The position numbers and the translations under genes are program-made. From the IMG/VR virus record IMGVR_UViG_3300020455_000639, positions 1 through 40,971 of that record: a DNA stretch of 40,971 nucleotides; one strand, written 5' to 3'. The notes under the pieces are model-generated. The model saw only the letters and a list, made by a program, of their open reading frames with translations. It ran no database searches and was not told the DNA's origin. How positions within the stretch are numbered: the first letter of the stretch is position 1; each line of letters begins with the position of its first letter. Positions 28,583 to 37,628 of the stretch are shown here, piece by piece. This DNA is from a virus.

Positions 28583-31500
28583 TTAGATAACTACGATTCT
28601 CGTTGGTTGACCACGCTTAAATTCAATATATTCTGATTCATCTCCACCAGAATCGGCAGGTGTATTAACATTAAGTTCACCTTCAACAACATGAGGTGCA
28701 GGTGTGAAGGATTCTTGAAGTGCTCCTGTAAATCCGTAAGTTGCACCGTTAAGTCCACGTCCAGGAAGAACTCTAAGTTTGAATACGGTAATACCTCTAG
28801 ATCCATCGCCAGGTATTCCGTCGTTACTAAGTCCAACTCTGACTTCACCAACACCATCCCATGCAGGAGCAAGACTAATCTTACCAGCACCACCAATATC
28901 AAAGAGAACGAATGATACTTCGACATTCGATACGCTTTCTGCTGCACCGCCAGGAGCAGGTATAGATCCAGAACCAACAAAAGATTTGGTTCTCGAAAGA
29001 TCCGAAGTGCCGTCGATATTGAACAGTCCGTTTGCTGCTCCAACAAATGCTGCAACTTCTGCAGATCCACCAGTCGCAGGTAGAGATCCAGATCCAACAA
29101 AATCTCTTGTAACTTTCTGTGTAGCATCCCCAACTGGATTCCTGACGAATGATGTAGATCCAGATCCTTTGAATGCGTTTGTTTCTCTCTCTCCAGCATT
29201 GCCCTCGAAGGAGAATAAAGTTCCCTCTGTAAGAGCATTGATGAATATAGATTCTGCAGAACCACCTGCGGATGGTAATCTTCCAAATCCAACAACAGGT
29301 CTTTCTGTAGCCTCTGAACCAGAACCAAGAATTCTGAACAGTGCTGTATCGAATATAGATGCAGTATAAGATTCTGCTGCACCAATGATACTGTGTAGAT
29401 GACCACTACCAATATTGTTAGCGACCTTACTATCTTGAGAAGCACCCTCGAAGCTGAATAGAGTCTTACCTCCTGCCTCAACCTTAGTAGATTCAGCACC
29501 ATTAGCGAATCCAAATATACTACCTGAACCTGGTGGTATGAATGGACTCCATGCTTCGTCGCCAGTTCCACGTTGTAAGTAAGCAACACCAGAACCAGAA
29601 GCACGTAGTTTGAATATTGTAGTTGCTTCGTCTGGAGTAAACCTTGCAGATACAAATCTCTGTTCTGAGAATGTAAGTAGAGGTGTTGGGATTGCACCTT
29701 TGAAGGAGAATAATGTGCGACCTTCTGCTTCGACTGAAGTACACTCTGCAGCATCTCCAAATCCAAAGAGTCTTCCTTGAGCAATGTATGGAGATCTGGC
29801 ATATGCTTCTCTAGTATCACTAAAGATATTGAATGTACCAGCACCAATGTGCTTAGGTAGAACGAATAGACCTGCGTTACCTCTAAGAATAAGATTTGGA
29901 GATTCAGGTGAAGTCTCCCAACCATATCCAATCTTAAGATCAGTAAATCCACCAGAGTAACTGAATAGAGTTCCACCAACCTCAACCTGAACAGTAGCAA
30001 CTGTAGTTCCAACATATTTGAATAGAACACCAGAACCAATGTGTGCGGTAGGTGCAATTGCTTCTCCACCTGTACCTTGAATTCTAAAGATTCCTTTAGA
30101 TGATGTCTGAGCAGAGTATGCGTTAGCAGAACCAGTGTATCCAAATAGTCTACCTGTAGTCTCCTGTGCGTAAGCAACAGTTTGTGGGAATGCAGTACCA
30201 CTAACATCAAATAGACCTCTACCTTCGTTGAGAACAACGTATGCTTCTGCTCCACCAACGACACTGTAAAGAGAACCAGAACCAATATGTGGTGCAGGTG
30301 TAGTTGATTCTCTAAGATCACTTTCAAATTTGAATAGACCGTCACCAGATATAAGATTGGTTCTTGCCTCACCAGAACCAACGAAGCTGTATAGAGAACC
30401 TTCACCTATGATTGCAGGAGATTGAGCATCAGTAGTGCCACTTGTAAACTCAAACTTACCGAATGGTAATACAGGAACATCTGGGAATAGAGTTCCACGA
30501 TCATGTGTTCTTATATCATTCTCACTATCTACATGTAGATCACCATAATCCTCAGTAAGAGGTGTGGTTCCGAAGGTAGATGCAATACTATTTGCATAAG
30601 TGCTAATTGGAACATTAGCATACTGATTAATAGTTGCAGGAGCACTAACACTATATGGAGGCTCAGAAATTAATCCCCAATCCTCAGACCAGCGAACTCC
30701 TGTTGTGAAGGAAGACTCATTGTATGCAGCAGTAGTTCTCTCTGCAGCACCACCAACAGAAGGTAAGTATCCAGAACCATTGTGTGCAAAGGCAGCAACA
30801 GCATTTGCTGTACCTGATGTTCTGAATAATGGATCGGGTGTCTCCTCAGTAGCAGAGTATGCATTAGTTGTGCTGCTGAATCCGAAGAGAGTACCAACTC
30901 CTTCGTGCTCCCAACCAGCTGCCTCAGTAGTATTACTCTCAAAGGTGAATAGATTATCTTTCTTAGCAGGTACGAATGCAACTGCCTCTGCTGTATCGGA
31001 GAAGGAGAATGCAGAACCAGTACCTTCATTAGCAGGAGATTGTCTATATGGAGATGCACCCTTAACATTAAATTCACCTTGACCAATATGAATTGGTAGA
31101 ACAAAGATCTTAGCAGTACCAATGATCCTATCAATATGACCTGCTGATCCTGGTGCTTCACTAGTGTATGCTCTAACTCTTGGAGTAGAAGATGCAACAT
31201 CAGACTTAACTCTGAAGAGACCCATTGGGGTCTTAACATCTTTTGGATCTAACGTACCATAAGTCTCGATCTCCCATGCATATTCAGTTCCACCATGAAT
31301 ATGTCCACGATCATCAAGACCAACAGGTGTCTCATCAATGAATCCAAAGTCAATACCAACAACATTGAGTATGGAATCAATACTGTAATGCCATGCCCTT
31401 GCAAGTTCAACAGTAGAGATAACCTTGAACATTCTCTGTTCAGGATTAAACTTAACAAGGTAATCTGCTCCACCTTGAACAAGAATATCTTGCTTACTTT

Positions 31501-32647
31501 CACCAACAACAAATCCTGTACGTGCATATGGAGATGCACCACCAAATTTGGAGAATCCACCACCCTCATTGAGTACTAGGGTAGAATCTGCACCATCACC
31601 AAATCCAAATAGTTTACCACCACGTAATCTTGTTGGGTATTCATCAGCTCCACCATCGGCGAAGTAATGCATCCTAATTTGGACACGAGGATTACCCATT
31701 GCACGGACGAATCCGTAACCATAATGGGTTGGTATCTGATAATCCTTACCTGTACCAAGTAGTCTTGGGAACTTGGGAGGACTAGCATTGAATCCTTCAA
31801 GTTGATTATGAACGTGAGGTGCAGGACTGAATGAATCCTCACAACTACCTTTAATAAATCCTTGACCGTATGCCTTAACAGTCTCGTCTTCAGTAATGAC
31901 ACCGTAATTATCAATGGCAGGATGCCATGCTGGAATGTCATTAAGATCTGTAATATCTCCAAAGTCTTCTGTTCTGAGTACGGGTTCTGTTAGTGCTCCG
32001 TAATCATCACTTCTAAATCCATCTGCTATGTCTGAGTCAGCAGCTTGCGTCCAACTAAAGGATGCGGTCTCTTCTGCTTCTCCAACAAAATCAAATACTC
32101 TTGGAACCTGATTGAATATAACTTCTGCTTCTGCTTTGCCTGAAAATGACAAATGGAGGGTGGAGCAAGGTGGTATAACCTCCCTTGCTTCTTGTCCCTC
32201 CGATTCGACTGCAGGAAGAACACCTTGCCCAGTCATAGGCAAAGTGATCCTCTGAATTGCTAGACCTTGGAAGTCTAGGAACTTGTTCATCTCGGCAAAT
32301 ATTACCGAGGTCTCCGCTCTACCAAATAGAGCAAAGTTGATTCCACCAACAGCAATAACTTCTGTACGTATGACAGCAGCACCAACAGGTTTAAATCCAC
32401 CCATTGGAATAACAGCAGTGTCAAACGTTACTGTACCAAAGTCTTCCTTCTGATATGGTTGTTCAATATAAGCAGTTATCTCTCCGTAATCTTCAAACCC
32501 GTCATGACTATTTGTAATACTTCCGTAATCTAACTCATCATAAGTATTGATAGATCCAAATTGGCTATACGAGTACACCGCTCTCTGAACAGAATCAATC
32601 CTGCCCAAAGAGAACAAGCTACCTGTGCCCTCATATTGGAATAACAT
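28583..32647 (-). CDS. giant repeat-built virion structural protein (1354 aa)
   Basis: The protein is built of many degenerate repeats of about 20 residues, usually paired. One type reads (I)GSGSLFSxxGxAEA (for example HIGSGSLYSVVGGAEAY near 770), the other xxGGKTLFSFEGAS. Early copies contain DYGxIT motifs (FEDYGEITAYIE). The pattern of G-(S/T)-G then (L/I)-(F/Y)-(S/D)-(F/V) fits a beta-solenoid shaft. The end (ITVFKLRVLPGRGLNGATYG) is not repetitive. It is likely a long fibre shaft or baseplate spike. A second open frame of 604 codons inside it, on the same strand, is a by-product of the repeats. Confidence 0.75.
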   Translation of the reverse strand: MLFQYEGTGSLFSLGRIDSVQRAVYSYSQFGSINTYDELDYGSITNSHDGFEDYGEITAYIEQPYQKEDFGTVTFDTAVIPMGGFKPVGAAVIRTEVIAVGGINFALFGRAETSVIFAEMNKFLDFQGLAIQRITLPMTGQGVLPAVESEGQEAREVIPPCSTLHLSFSGKAEAEVIFNQVPRVFDFVGEAEETASFSWTQAADSDIADGFRSDDYGALTEPVLRTEDFGDITDLNDIPAWHPAIDNYGVITEDETVKAYGQGFIKGSCEDSFSPAPHVHNQLEGFNASPPKFPRLLGTGKDYQIPTHYGYGFVRAMGNPRVQIRMHYFADGGADEYPTRLRGGKLFGFGDGADSTLVLNEGGGFSKFGGASPYARTGFVVGESKQDILVQGGADYLVKFNPEQRMFKVISTVELARAWHYSIDSILNVVGIDFGFIDETPVGLDDRGHIHGGTEYAWEIETYGTLDPKDVKTPMGLFRVKSDVASSTPRVRAYTSEAPGSAGHIDRIIGTAKIFVLPIHIGQGEFNVKGASPYRQSPANEGTGSAFSFSDTAEAVAFVPAKKDNLFTFESNTTEAAGWEHEGVGTLFGFSSTTNAYSATEETPDPLFRTSGTANAVAAFAHNGSGYLPSVGGAAERTTAAYNESSFTTGVRWSEDWGLISEPPYSVSAPATINQYANVPISTYANSIASTFGTTPLTEDYGDLHVDSENDIRTHDRGTLFPDVPVLPFGKFEFTSGTTDAQSPAIIGEGSLYSFVGSGEARTNLISGDGLFKFESDLRESTTPAPHIGSGSLYSVVGGAEAYVVLNEGRGLFDVSGTAFPQTVAYAQETTGRLFGYTGSANAYSAQTSSKGIFRIQGTGGEAIAPTAHIGSGVLFKYVGTTVATVQVEVGGTLFSYSGGFTDLKIGYGWETSPESPNLILRGNAGLFVLPKHIGAGTFNIFSDTREAYARSPYIAQGRLFGFGDAAECTSVEAEGRTLFSFKGAIPTPLLTFSEQRFVSARFTPDEATTIFKLRASGSGVAYLQRGTGDEAWSPFIPPGSGSIFGFANGAESTKVEAGGKTLFSFEGASQDSKVANNIGSGHLHSIIGAAESYTASIFDTALFRILGSGSEATERPVVGFGRLPSAGGSAESIFINALTEGTLFSFEGNAGERETNAFKGSGSTSFVRNPVGDATQKVTRDFVGSGSLPATGGSAEVAAFVGAANGLFNIDGTSDLSRTKSFVGSGSIPAPGGAAESVSNVEVSFVLFDIGGAGKISLAPAWDGVGEVRVGLSNDGIPGDGSRGITVFKLRVLPGRGLNGATYGFTGALQESFTPAPHVVEGELNVNTPADSGGDESEYIEFKRGQPTRIVVI

Positions 32648-32670
32648 TTAAGTTAGAATACTCCCAAGTA

Positions 32671-32678
32671 TATTTATT
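32671..32678 (-). promoter_or_regulatory. late-type promoter AATAAATA
   Basis: Minus-strand AATAAATA, 24 bases before the start of the 1354-aa structural gene and overlapping the stop of the Hc1-like gene. Confidence 0.4.
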
Positions 32679-32853
32679 ATAAACTGTTCTTCTTGTCCTG
32701 TATCTCTGCTCGTCTTGACTTAGCAAGTTTACCTATGTCAGTAAGTGCCTTACGTGCTCTTGCTGCTGATGCCTTGACTCCTTTTGTTTCAAAGTTCTCA
32801 GACTCTGCCACATAAGTTTCAAACGCATCTGCGATCTCTTGATGAATACTCAT
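32677..32853 (-). CDS. Hc1/histone-H1-like basic protein (58 aa)
   Basis: The 58-residue protein starts MSIHQEIADAFETYVAESEN, with KASAARARKALTDIGKLAKS and RRAEIQDKK following. The pattern GxKAxAxRARKALxxIxKLAxxxRxEIQ is that of the Hc1 (histone H1-like) family, known from Chlamydia and some phages and viruses. These are DNA-binding or DNA-compacting proteins, usually two helices. Here it sits among virion genes, overlapping the upstream small structural gene by four bases (ATGA). It may be packaged with DNA or be a small structural helix bundle. Confidence 0.65.
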   Translation of the reverse strand: MSIHQEIADAFETYVAESENFETKGVKASAARARKALTDIGKLAKSRRAEIQDKKNSL

Positions 32854-33065
32854 TTGTTATAGACTCCTCGTGGGAATAGCTGTCCAGTAGCAGGTCGCTT
32901 ACCTGCATCTGATGATCTTATTATATAGTTATTATTTGGAAGATCTCCAACAGAAACTGTTCCGTCAGTAACATTAGTAGTAAATGCTTCTAAGGTTGCA
33001 ATGTTATTGGTTAGACCTATACCTGCCTGTGCTGTAGTAAGGTATGTTAAAAAATAATTTGCCAC
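32850..33065 (-). CDS. small virion structural protein (71 aa)
   Basis: The protein reads MANYFLTYLTTAQAGIGLTN, then IATLEAFTTNVTDGTVSVGD, then PRGVYNK. It is polar and beta-leaning with a hydrophobic start but no clear membrane span. It overlaps both neighbours (one base upstream, four bases downstream), so it is co-translated with the 639-aa structural protein. No domain recognised; a small virion or assembly protein is the likely role. Confidence 0.6.
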   Translation of the reverse strand: MANYFLTYLTTAQAGIGLTNNIATLEAFTTNVTDGTVSVGDLPNNNYIIRSSDAGKRPATGQLFPRGVYNK

Positions 33066-34984
33066 TAAGTAGTCCTCGCACAGAATAATATTCCACGAGT
33101 TCTAGATGTTTGATTATAAGAACCTGTAATAACTGTGTAAATCTCACCACCACTAACTGTAATGGTATCTCCCTGCTGAATATTTGCTGAAGGAGTTCCA
33201 TAGTTAAAATCAATGAATACAAAATCATCAGGTACAAAGTAAGGCATTGGTAACCATTTTGATTGGATAGGAATACCTTTTATCACAGCATTAAAGTCTG
33301 TAGATGCTGGCATAAGTTCACCAGTAGTTCCAGAAGATAGGTTATTACTTCTTAAAGGAGCATCAGTTCTATTCCTATAATATATTCCAACGTTGTCAGT
33401 ATTGGTTTGTTCTGGGTAAGTATTTGATTCATACTCAGTAGTCTTATACTTAGATCCATAACCACTATCATCAAGTGGCATATATCCAAACTCAGCAGCT
33501 CTCTTTGTTGGAGATCTTCCAGTACTAGTAGACCACTCATGAATCATTCCATGAGCATAAGTTCTAAACATTATCTTAGGTATAGTAGTATTACCTGTGC
33601 TAGTAATATCAACCTCTGTATAACCACCTAGGAATTGCTCATCCAAATCCCATAATGATGTAGTGTAATTATGGAAGAACCAACATCCAAATGTATTATT
33701 AGTTAAATGGGTACTTGATAAAGTAGGTGCTTTATAACAATAGACTACAAATTTAGGATCTAATGTTGATCTGTATACATTTAAATCTAATTGATATCCA
33801 GTATTACCACCTGTATGTGGTCTATAATAATCATTCTGACAATAGTCATCAGCAGTAGTAGATGTAGGCAGACGTAAAATAGAATCGTCATGATCTACAT
33901 TATATGGTAGATCTAAATTTCTCTGTCCACGATAATTTTGTCCATAACCATGCCCACCATTCTTATGATATTGTGGATATTGATGTTTTTGATAAACATG
34001 TGGGAAGTATCTTGGACCTGCCCACATGTATAGATCAGTAACTCCAGTATCACCAGAAGCACTCCTTGGTGATATTGCTCTAAAAGTAGTACCATATTTT
34101 TTAGTACCATCAATCACATGCTTCATCACACCATACGGATATGTTGCAGTGGTTCCTAGTCCAACTATACTACTATCATAGAATGTAGTACTAGATCCAA
34201 CAGATATAATATTAACATCTGAATATGTACATGGTTGTACTACAATCTTTGGAGCATAAGTATATGAAGTACCATCATCTCTAACATAATATTCACCAGC
34301 TTGACCTGGTAGAGGAGTCCATGAACATCTCTGGTTACTAGCACCACCGACGCTATATGAATATTCACCATTAAATACCCTATTAAACTCGTTTGCACTA
34401 GTATTAGATGATATTCCTGGTCCACAGATATTAAAATATAAACTATAAGAACTTGTATTATGTGTAAATTCTATAGTATCTCCTTCTTTAATTGTAATTA
34501 TTGACTGAGTTCCACCAGATGTTGTAACTTCACCATTCCTATCTTCACCTGCACACTCATAATTATTTGTTAAAGTACATGCATAAGATACCGCACCTGT
34601 TACTGTTGCTGCAATAGCAACGGTTACATCAAGATCACCCGAACCATTAAATTCTGCTGCGGGTATAGTTACAACTTCTCCTCCAGTATATCCTGTTCCA
34701 CAACTATTAACTTGCATGTATACAATATTACCACCAGTCTTGTAGATATAAAATGACGCATTAGTTCCTACACCTGAAGAACCAGATGGTTGAGCATCAT
34801 AAAAGACTTCATCACCACTTCCATTAGCTACAAGACCAGAAGTGAATGTACTTAAACCAACAACATGTCCACTATCCCCATTACCATGTTGTCCTGCCCA
34901 ACTAAAAGCATCCTGCAGTTGTGGTATGAGATCAGCATTAGTCCAACTTGGACTGATACTAAATGTATTCTTTGTTATTGCCAT
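33065..34984 (-). CDS. virion structural protein with possible cupredoxin-like module (639 aa)
   Basis: The N-terminus MAITKNTFSISPSWTNADLI is followed by a Gly/Ser-rich region, then ITIKEGDTIEFTHNTSSYSL through APKIVVQP (about 160-255). That segment has the strand pattern of a cupredoxin or Ig-like domain but lacks a clear copper-ligand set. The middle is rich in His/Tyr and Gly (YQKHQYPQYHKNGGHGYG near 310). The C-terminal part repeats short Tyr/Asn motifs. I see no enzyme motif. Position between other fibre genes supports a tail or fibre role. Confidence 0.6.
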   Translation of the reverse strand: MAITKNTFSISPSWTNADLIPQLQDAFSWAGQHGNGDSGHVVGLSTFTSGLVANGSGDEVFYDAQPSGSSGVGTNASFYIYKTGGNIVYMQVNSCGTGYTGGEVVTIPAAEFNGSGDLDVTVAIAATVTGAVSYACTLTNNYECAGEDRNGEVTTSGGTQSIITIKEGDTIEFTHNTSSYSLYFNICGPGISSNTSANEFNRVFNGEYSYSVGGASNQRCSWTPLPGQAGEYYVRDDGTSYTYAPKIVVQPCTYSDVNIISVGSSTTFYDSSIVGLGTTATYPYGVMKHVIDGTKKYGTTFRAISPRSASGDTGVTDLYMWAGPRYFPHVYQKHQYPQYHKNGGHGYGQNYRGQRNLDLPYNVDHDDSILRLPTSTTADDYCQNDYYRPHTGGNTGYQLDLNVYRSTLDPKFVVYCYKAPTLSSTHLTNNTFGCWFFHNYTTSLWDLDEQFLGGYTEVDITSTGNTTIPKIMFRTYAHGMIHEWSTSTGRSPTKRAAEFGYMPLDDSGYGSKYKTTEYESNTYPEQTNTDNVGIYYRNRTDAPLRSNNLSSGTTGELMPASTDFNAVIKGIPIQSKWLPMPYFVPDDFVFIDFNYGTPSANIQQGDTITVSGGEIYTVITGSYNQTSRTRGILFCARTT

Positions 34985-34990
34985 TTAAAT

Positions 34991-37549
34991 TTAAACCTCC
35001 AACTGGAGTATGGTTAAGTTTGCAGAAATAGATTGAGTAGAATCAGATAGATTCTTAATGGAAGCATAGATCTTAGTTGTCACTGGGTCATCCATATTAC
35101 CACCAATAGTAAATGGTGAGATCAATTGCTGCGTTGAGATACCTGTAGTAACTACTTCAGCAAGAACACCACTACCAACTTCAGGGTCTTCACCAACACT
35201 CCTACCAGAATCATTTATTCTGGAAGTACTATCAGTATATAGTCTGATCCACCCTGCTGTAGACAGTCCAACCTTCATTAATCCATATGCTTTAAACCCT
35301 ATAATATCAGTGTGACCTATACCCATAGAAGGTATAGAAGTAGTAACACCACTAACAACTGTTCTTGCTTGTAATGAACCACCAGATGATGTAACTGTTG
35401 CAACGCCCGCACTGAATGCAACATCAAGTCCTGTACCAAAGTCAACTGTTACAGCAGATCCAACATTAACTTCATCATCTTCTATAACAATACCAGTACC
35501 AGATGCTGTAACGTTTAATAGATTTGATCCATCAATAGCGGGCAAAGTACCAGTTAAGTTCCCAGCTGGTAATGATGTAAGATTTGTACCACCACCTACA
35601 AATTGTGTTGCAGTTATAACACCAGTAGCATGAATACCATAGTCAGCAATGGTAACTGCTGATCCAACAGATGCACCAGTTGCACTAAGAATACCTATAA
35701 CATTAGCACCAAGCTGGGAGGTTTCAAGTCTAGGACCTGCACTAACACCACCATAAGATATGGTAGATACACCAGCAACATCAAAGGTTGCAATATCAAA
35801 TGCAGCATTAACATTACCTAACTTGATATCGTTAAATGCTCTGATCCTTAGATCACCTGTACCTATCTCATCAATATAAAAATCATTTGCTGCTGTGTAA
35901 ATCTTACCTTTAGGTCCGAAGAATATATTCTTCTCATTAGCAATAGTTACATTGTCACTGAAGCTGGATACACCAGCACGAATCTCAACAGCATCTATCT
36001 CATTGAATCCAGATGCAGATGCAGTATCAATACCAGCAATCGTTGCTGTGATAGTAGCAATACCTGCTCCTAATGCAACACTAGTACCAGATGAGAAGTC
36101 AAGAGTAGATGCAGCACCAACTGCTGTTCCTGCTCTATTAATTTGAACACCAGAACCAACAGCAGTTACACCCGTTAATCCTGTTCCATCACCAGAGAAT
36201 GCTCCTTTAAATGTAGTAGCAGTTAATATACCACTAAGAACACCACCCGTATTTACTGTCTCAAATTTCAGGTTGTCATTATAATATAACTTGACACCTT
36301 GTTGATGTGTGATAGTAATACCATCATGATCTGTAGATGGTTTAAGATATATCTCACCACCATTAGGTGCAAGTTGTGAGTTCTCAATAGTAATATCACC
36401 GCCAGGATAATTTGATTTAAAGTAAGCACCACCTGGTCCTGTATGATATAGTTCTAAGTCTTCATCATTACCAAAATATAATCTCTTATCATCAAGGAAC
36501 GATGCTGTATTAGCAAAAGCAACTCTTCCATTCAGTGCGGATAATCCTGAGACTGCAATATCATTTGTGCTTATACTACTTGTTCCAACACCTACACCAC
36601 CAGAAGTTGCAACAGTTACAATTCCACTACTAGAATCTGTAACAACTGTTATGTTTGATCCAGCAGAGATAAGTGTTGCTATTCCTGTTAGTCCTGCACC
36701 ATCTCCAATATACTTTGCAGCAGTTACATTACCACCAACGGTTATACTTGTACCACTAAATCCTATAATGTTTGTACCAGATTGATTATTAATACCAGGT
36801 ACGTCAATATTATTCCTAAAACTTACTATTCCACTACCACTATAAATTCTTAAAGAATCAATATTATCTGGAGATAGATAAACTCCACTACCAGACTTAA
36901 GTTTATCACCAGTTATAATTCCTACACAATTTACTTCCTGATAAGTAGCACCGACAGTTACACCTAAAGCAACAGTAGATACACCAGCAACATCAGTATA
37001 TGTTACAGCAGCAGCAACTACATTCTGTAATTCTGATCCATCACCAACAAATAAAGTACCAGTTATAACACCAACCTGAACATTAGGTGTTCCAGTTAAA
37101 CCTTGAGCAGCAGTTGATAACCCTGCACCATCAGCATAAGAAGATATTCCAGCATTGAATGCATACGTTGCAGTATTAGCAGACGTTGCATTATCAGCAA
37201 GGGTTGCTATACCAGCGACCTGTGCATAGGTTGAAGCAGCAGATACAATAGAATAATAAGCAGGAGCAGATAGTCCCGTTGACATTCCAGCAACAGCAGC
37301 ATAGTTTGCATACCCTGCTGTCGTTGCAGTTGTAGCAGTAGTTGCAGTTAAAGCAGTGGTTGCTGTAGTTGCTGTGGTTGCAGTCTGTGCAAGCGTAGCA
37401 ACACCAGCAGTGTTAGCATAATCTACAGAGAGATCTGATCCCAACCCAACAAAACGGGAGGAGAGATCAAAAATATCTTCAGCAATTACATTAACAACCT
37501 GTCGTTGTTGCTCGAAGGTTGAATTAACTCCTACATTTTGTGCTGGCAT
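34991..37549 (-). CDS. long fibre-like structural protein with Ala/Thr repeats (852 aa)
   Basis: After MPAQNVGVNSTFEQQRQVVN comes an Ala/Thr repeat region (about residues 45-85, TATTATTALTATTATTA) and further TAGVAT/YAAVAG-type short repeats that recur to about residue 190. The rest has fibre-stalk repeats with GVS, GDGTGLTGVTA and SGIVTVAT. FFGPKGKIYTAANDFYIDEI and LRIRAF-type strands follow near 580. The C-terminus (TSIPSMGIGHTDIIGFKAYG) looks like a capping domain. This is typical of T4-like cyanophage fibre proteins. Confidence 0.72.
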   Translation of the reverse strand: MPAQNVGVNSTFEQQRQVVNVIAEDIFDLSSRFVGLGSDLSVDYANTAGVATLAQTATTATTATTALTATTATTATTAGYANYAAVAGMSTGLSAPAYYSIVSAASTYAQVAGIATLADNATSANTATYAFNAGISSYADGAGLSTAAQGLTGTPNVQVGVITGTLFVGDGSELQNVVAAAVTYTDVAGVSTVALGVTVGATYQEVNCVGIITGDKLKSGSGVYLSPDNIDSLRIYSGSGIVSFRNNIDVPGINNQSGTNIIGFSGTSITVGGNVTAAKYIGDGAGLTGIATLISAGSNITVVTDSSSGIVTVATSGGVGVGTSSISTNDIAVSGLSALNGRVAFANTASFLDDKRLYFGNDEDLELYHTGPGGAYFKSNYPGGDITIENSQLAPNGGEIYLKPSTDHDGITITHQQGVKLYYNDNLKFETVNTGGVLSGILTATTFKGAFSGDGTGLTGVTAVGSGVQINRAGTAVGAASTLDFSSGTSVALGAGIATITATIAGIDTASASGFNEIDAVEIRAGVSSFSDNVTIANEKNIFFGPKGKIYTAANDFYIDEIGTGDLRIRAFNDIKLGNVNAAFDIATFDVAGVSTISYGGVSAGPRLETSQLGANVIGILSATGASVGSAVTIADYGIHATGVITATQFVGGGTNLTSLPAGNLTGTLPAIDGSNLLNVTASGTGIVIEDDEVNVGSAVTVDFGTGLDVAFSAGVATVTSSGGSLQARTVVSGVTTSIPSMGIGHTDIIGFKAYGLMKVGLSTAGWIRLYTDSTSRINDSGRSVGEDPEVGSGVLAEVVTTGISTQQLISPFTIGGNMDDPVTTKIYASIKNLSDSTQSISANLTILQLEV
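37320..37390. repeat. short tandem repeat in the fibre gene
   Basis: About eight imperfect 9-base units of the type GTTGCWGTD (plus strand) run in tandem and encode the Ala-Thr-Thr stretch near residues 55-75 of the 852-aa protein. Repeat number could vary between strains through slippage. Confidence 0.6.
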
Positions 37550-37566
37550 ATTCTATAAGTCCTCTT

Positions 37567-37602
37567 AAAAAAATAGGAGGGATCACCAAAGGCAACCCCT
37601 CC
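37567..37602 (-). terminator. intrinsic terminator after the 461-aa structural gene
   Basis: GGAGGG (37576-37581) pairs with CCCTCC (37597-37602), with GGTGA/TTGCC-type pairing inside. On the minus strand it is followed by seven T. It lies 27 bases after the stop of the gene at 37629-39014. Confidence 0.8.
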
Positions 37603-37628
37603 ATAACGAGTATAAAGATTATCAAATA

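Noticed and set aside
28591-30405. A 604-codon open frame overlapping the 1354-aa structural gene on the same strand.
   Set aside because: It has a low-complexity Leu/Val/His-rich translation, no ribosome site or domain, and arises from the repeat structure and codon use of the real gene in the other frame.
37320-37390. Repeat array considered as CRISPR or an intergenic satellite.
   Set aside because: Units are only about 9 bases, without spacers, in frame, and encode an Ala/Thr-rich fibre segment.
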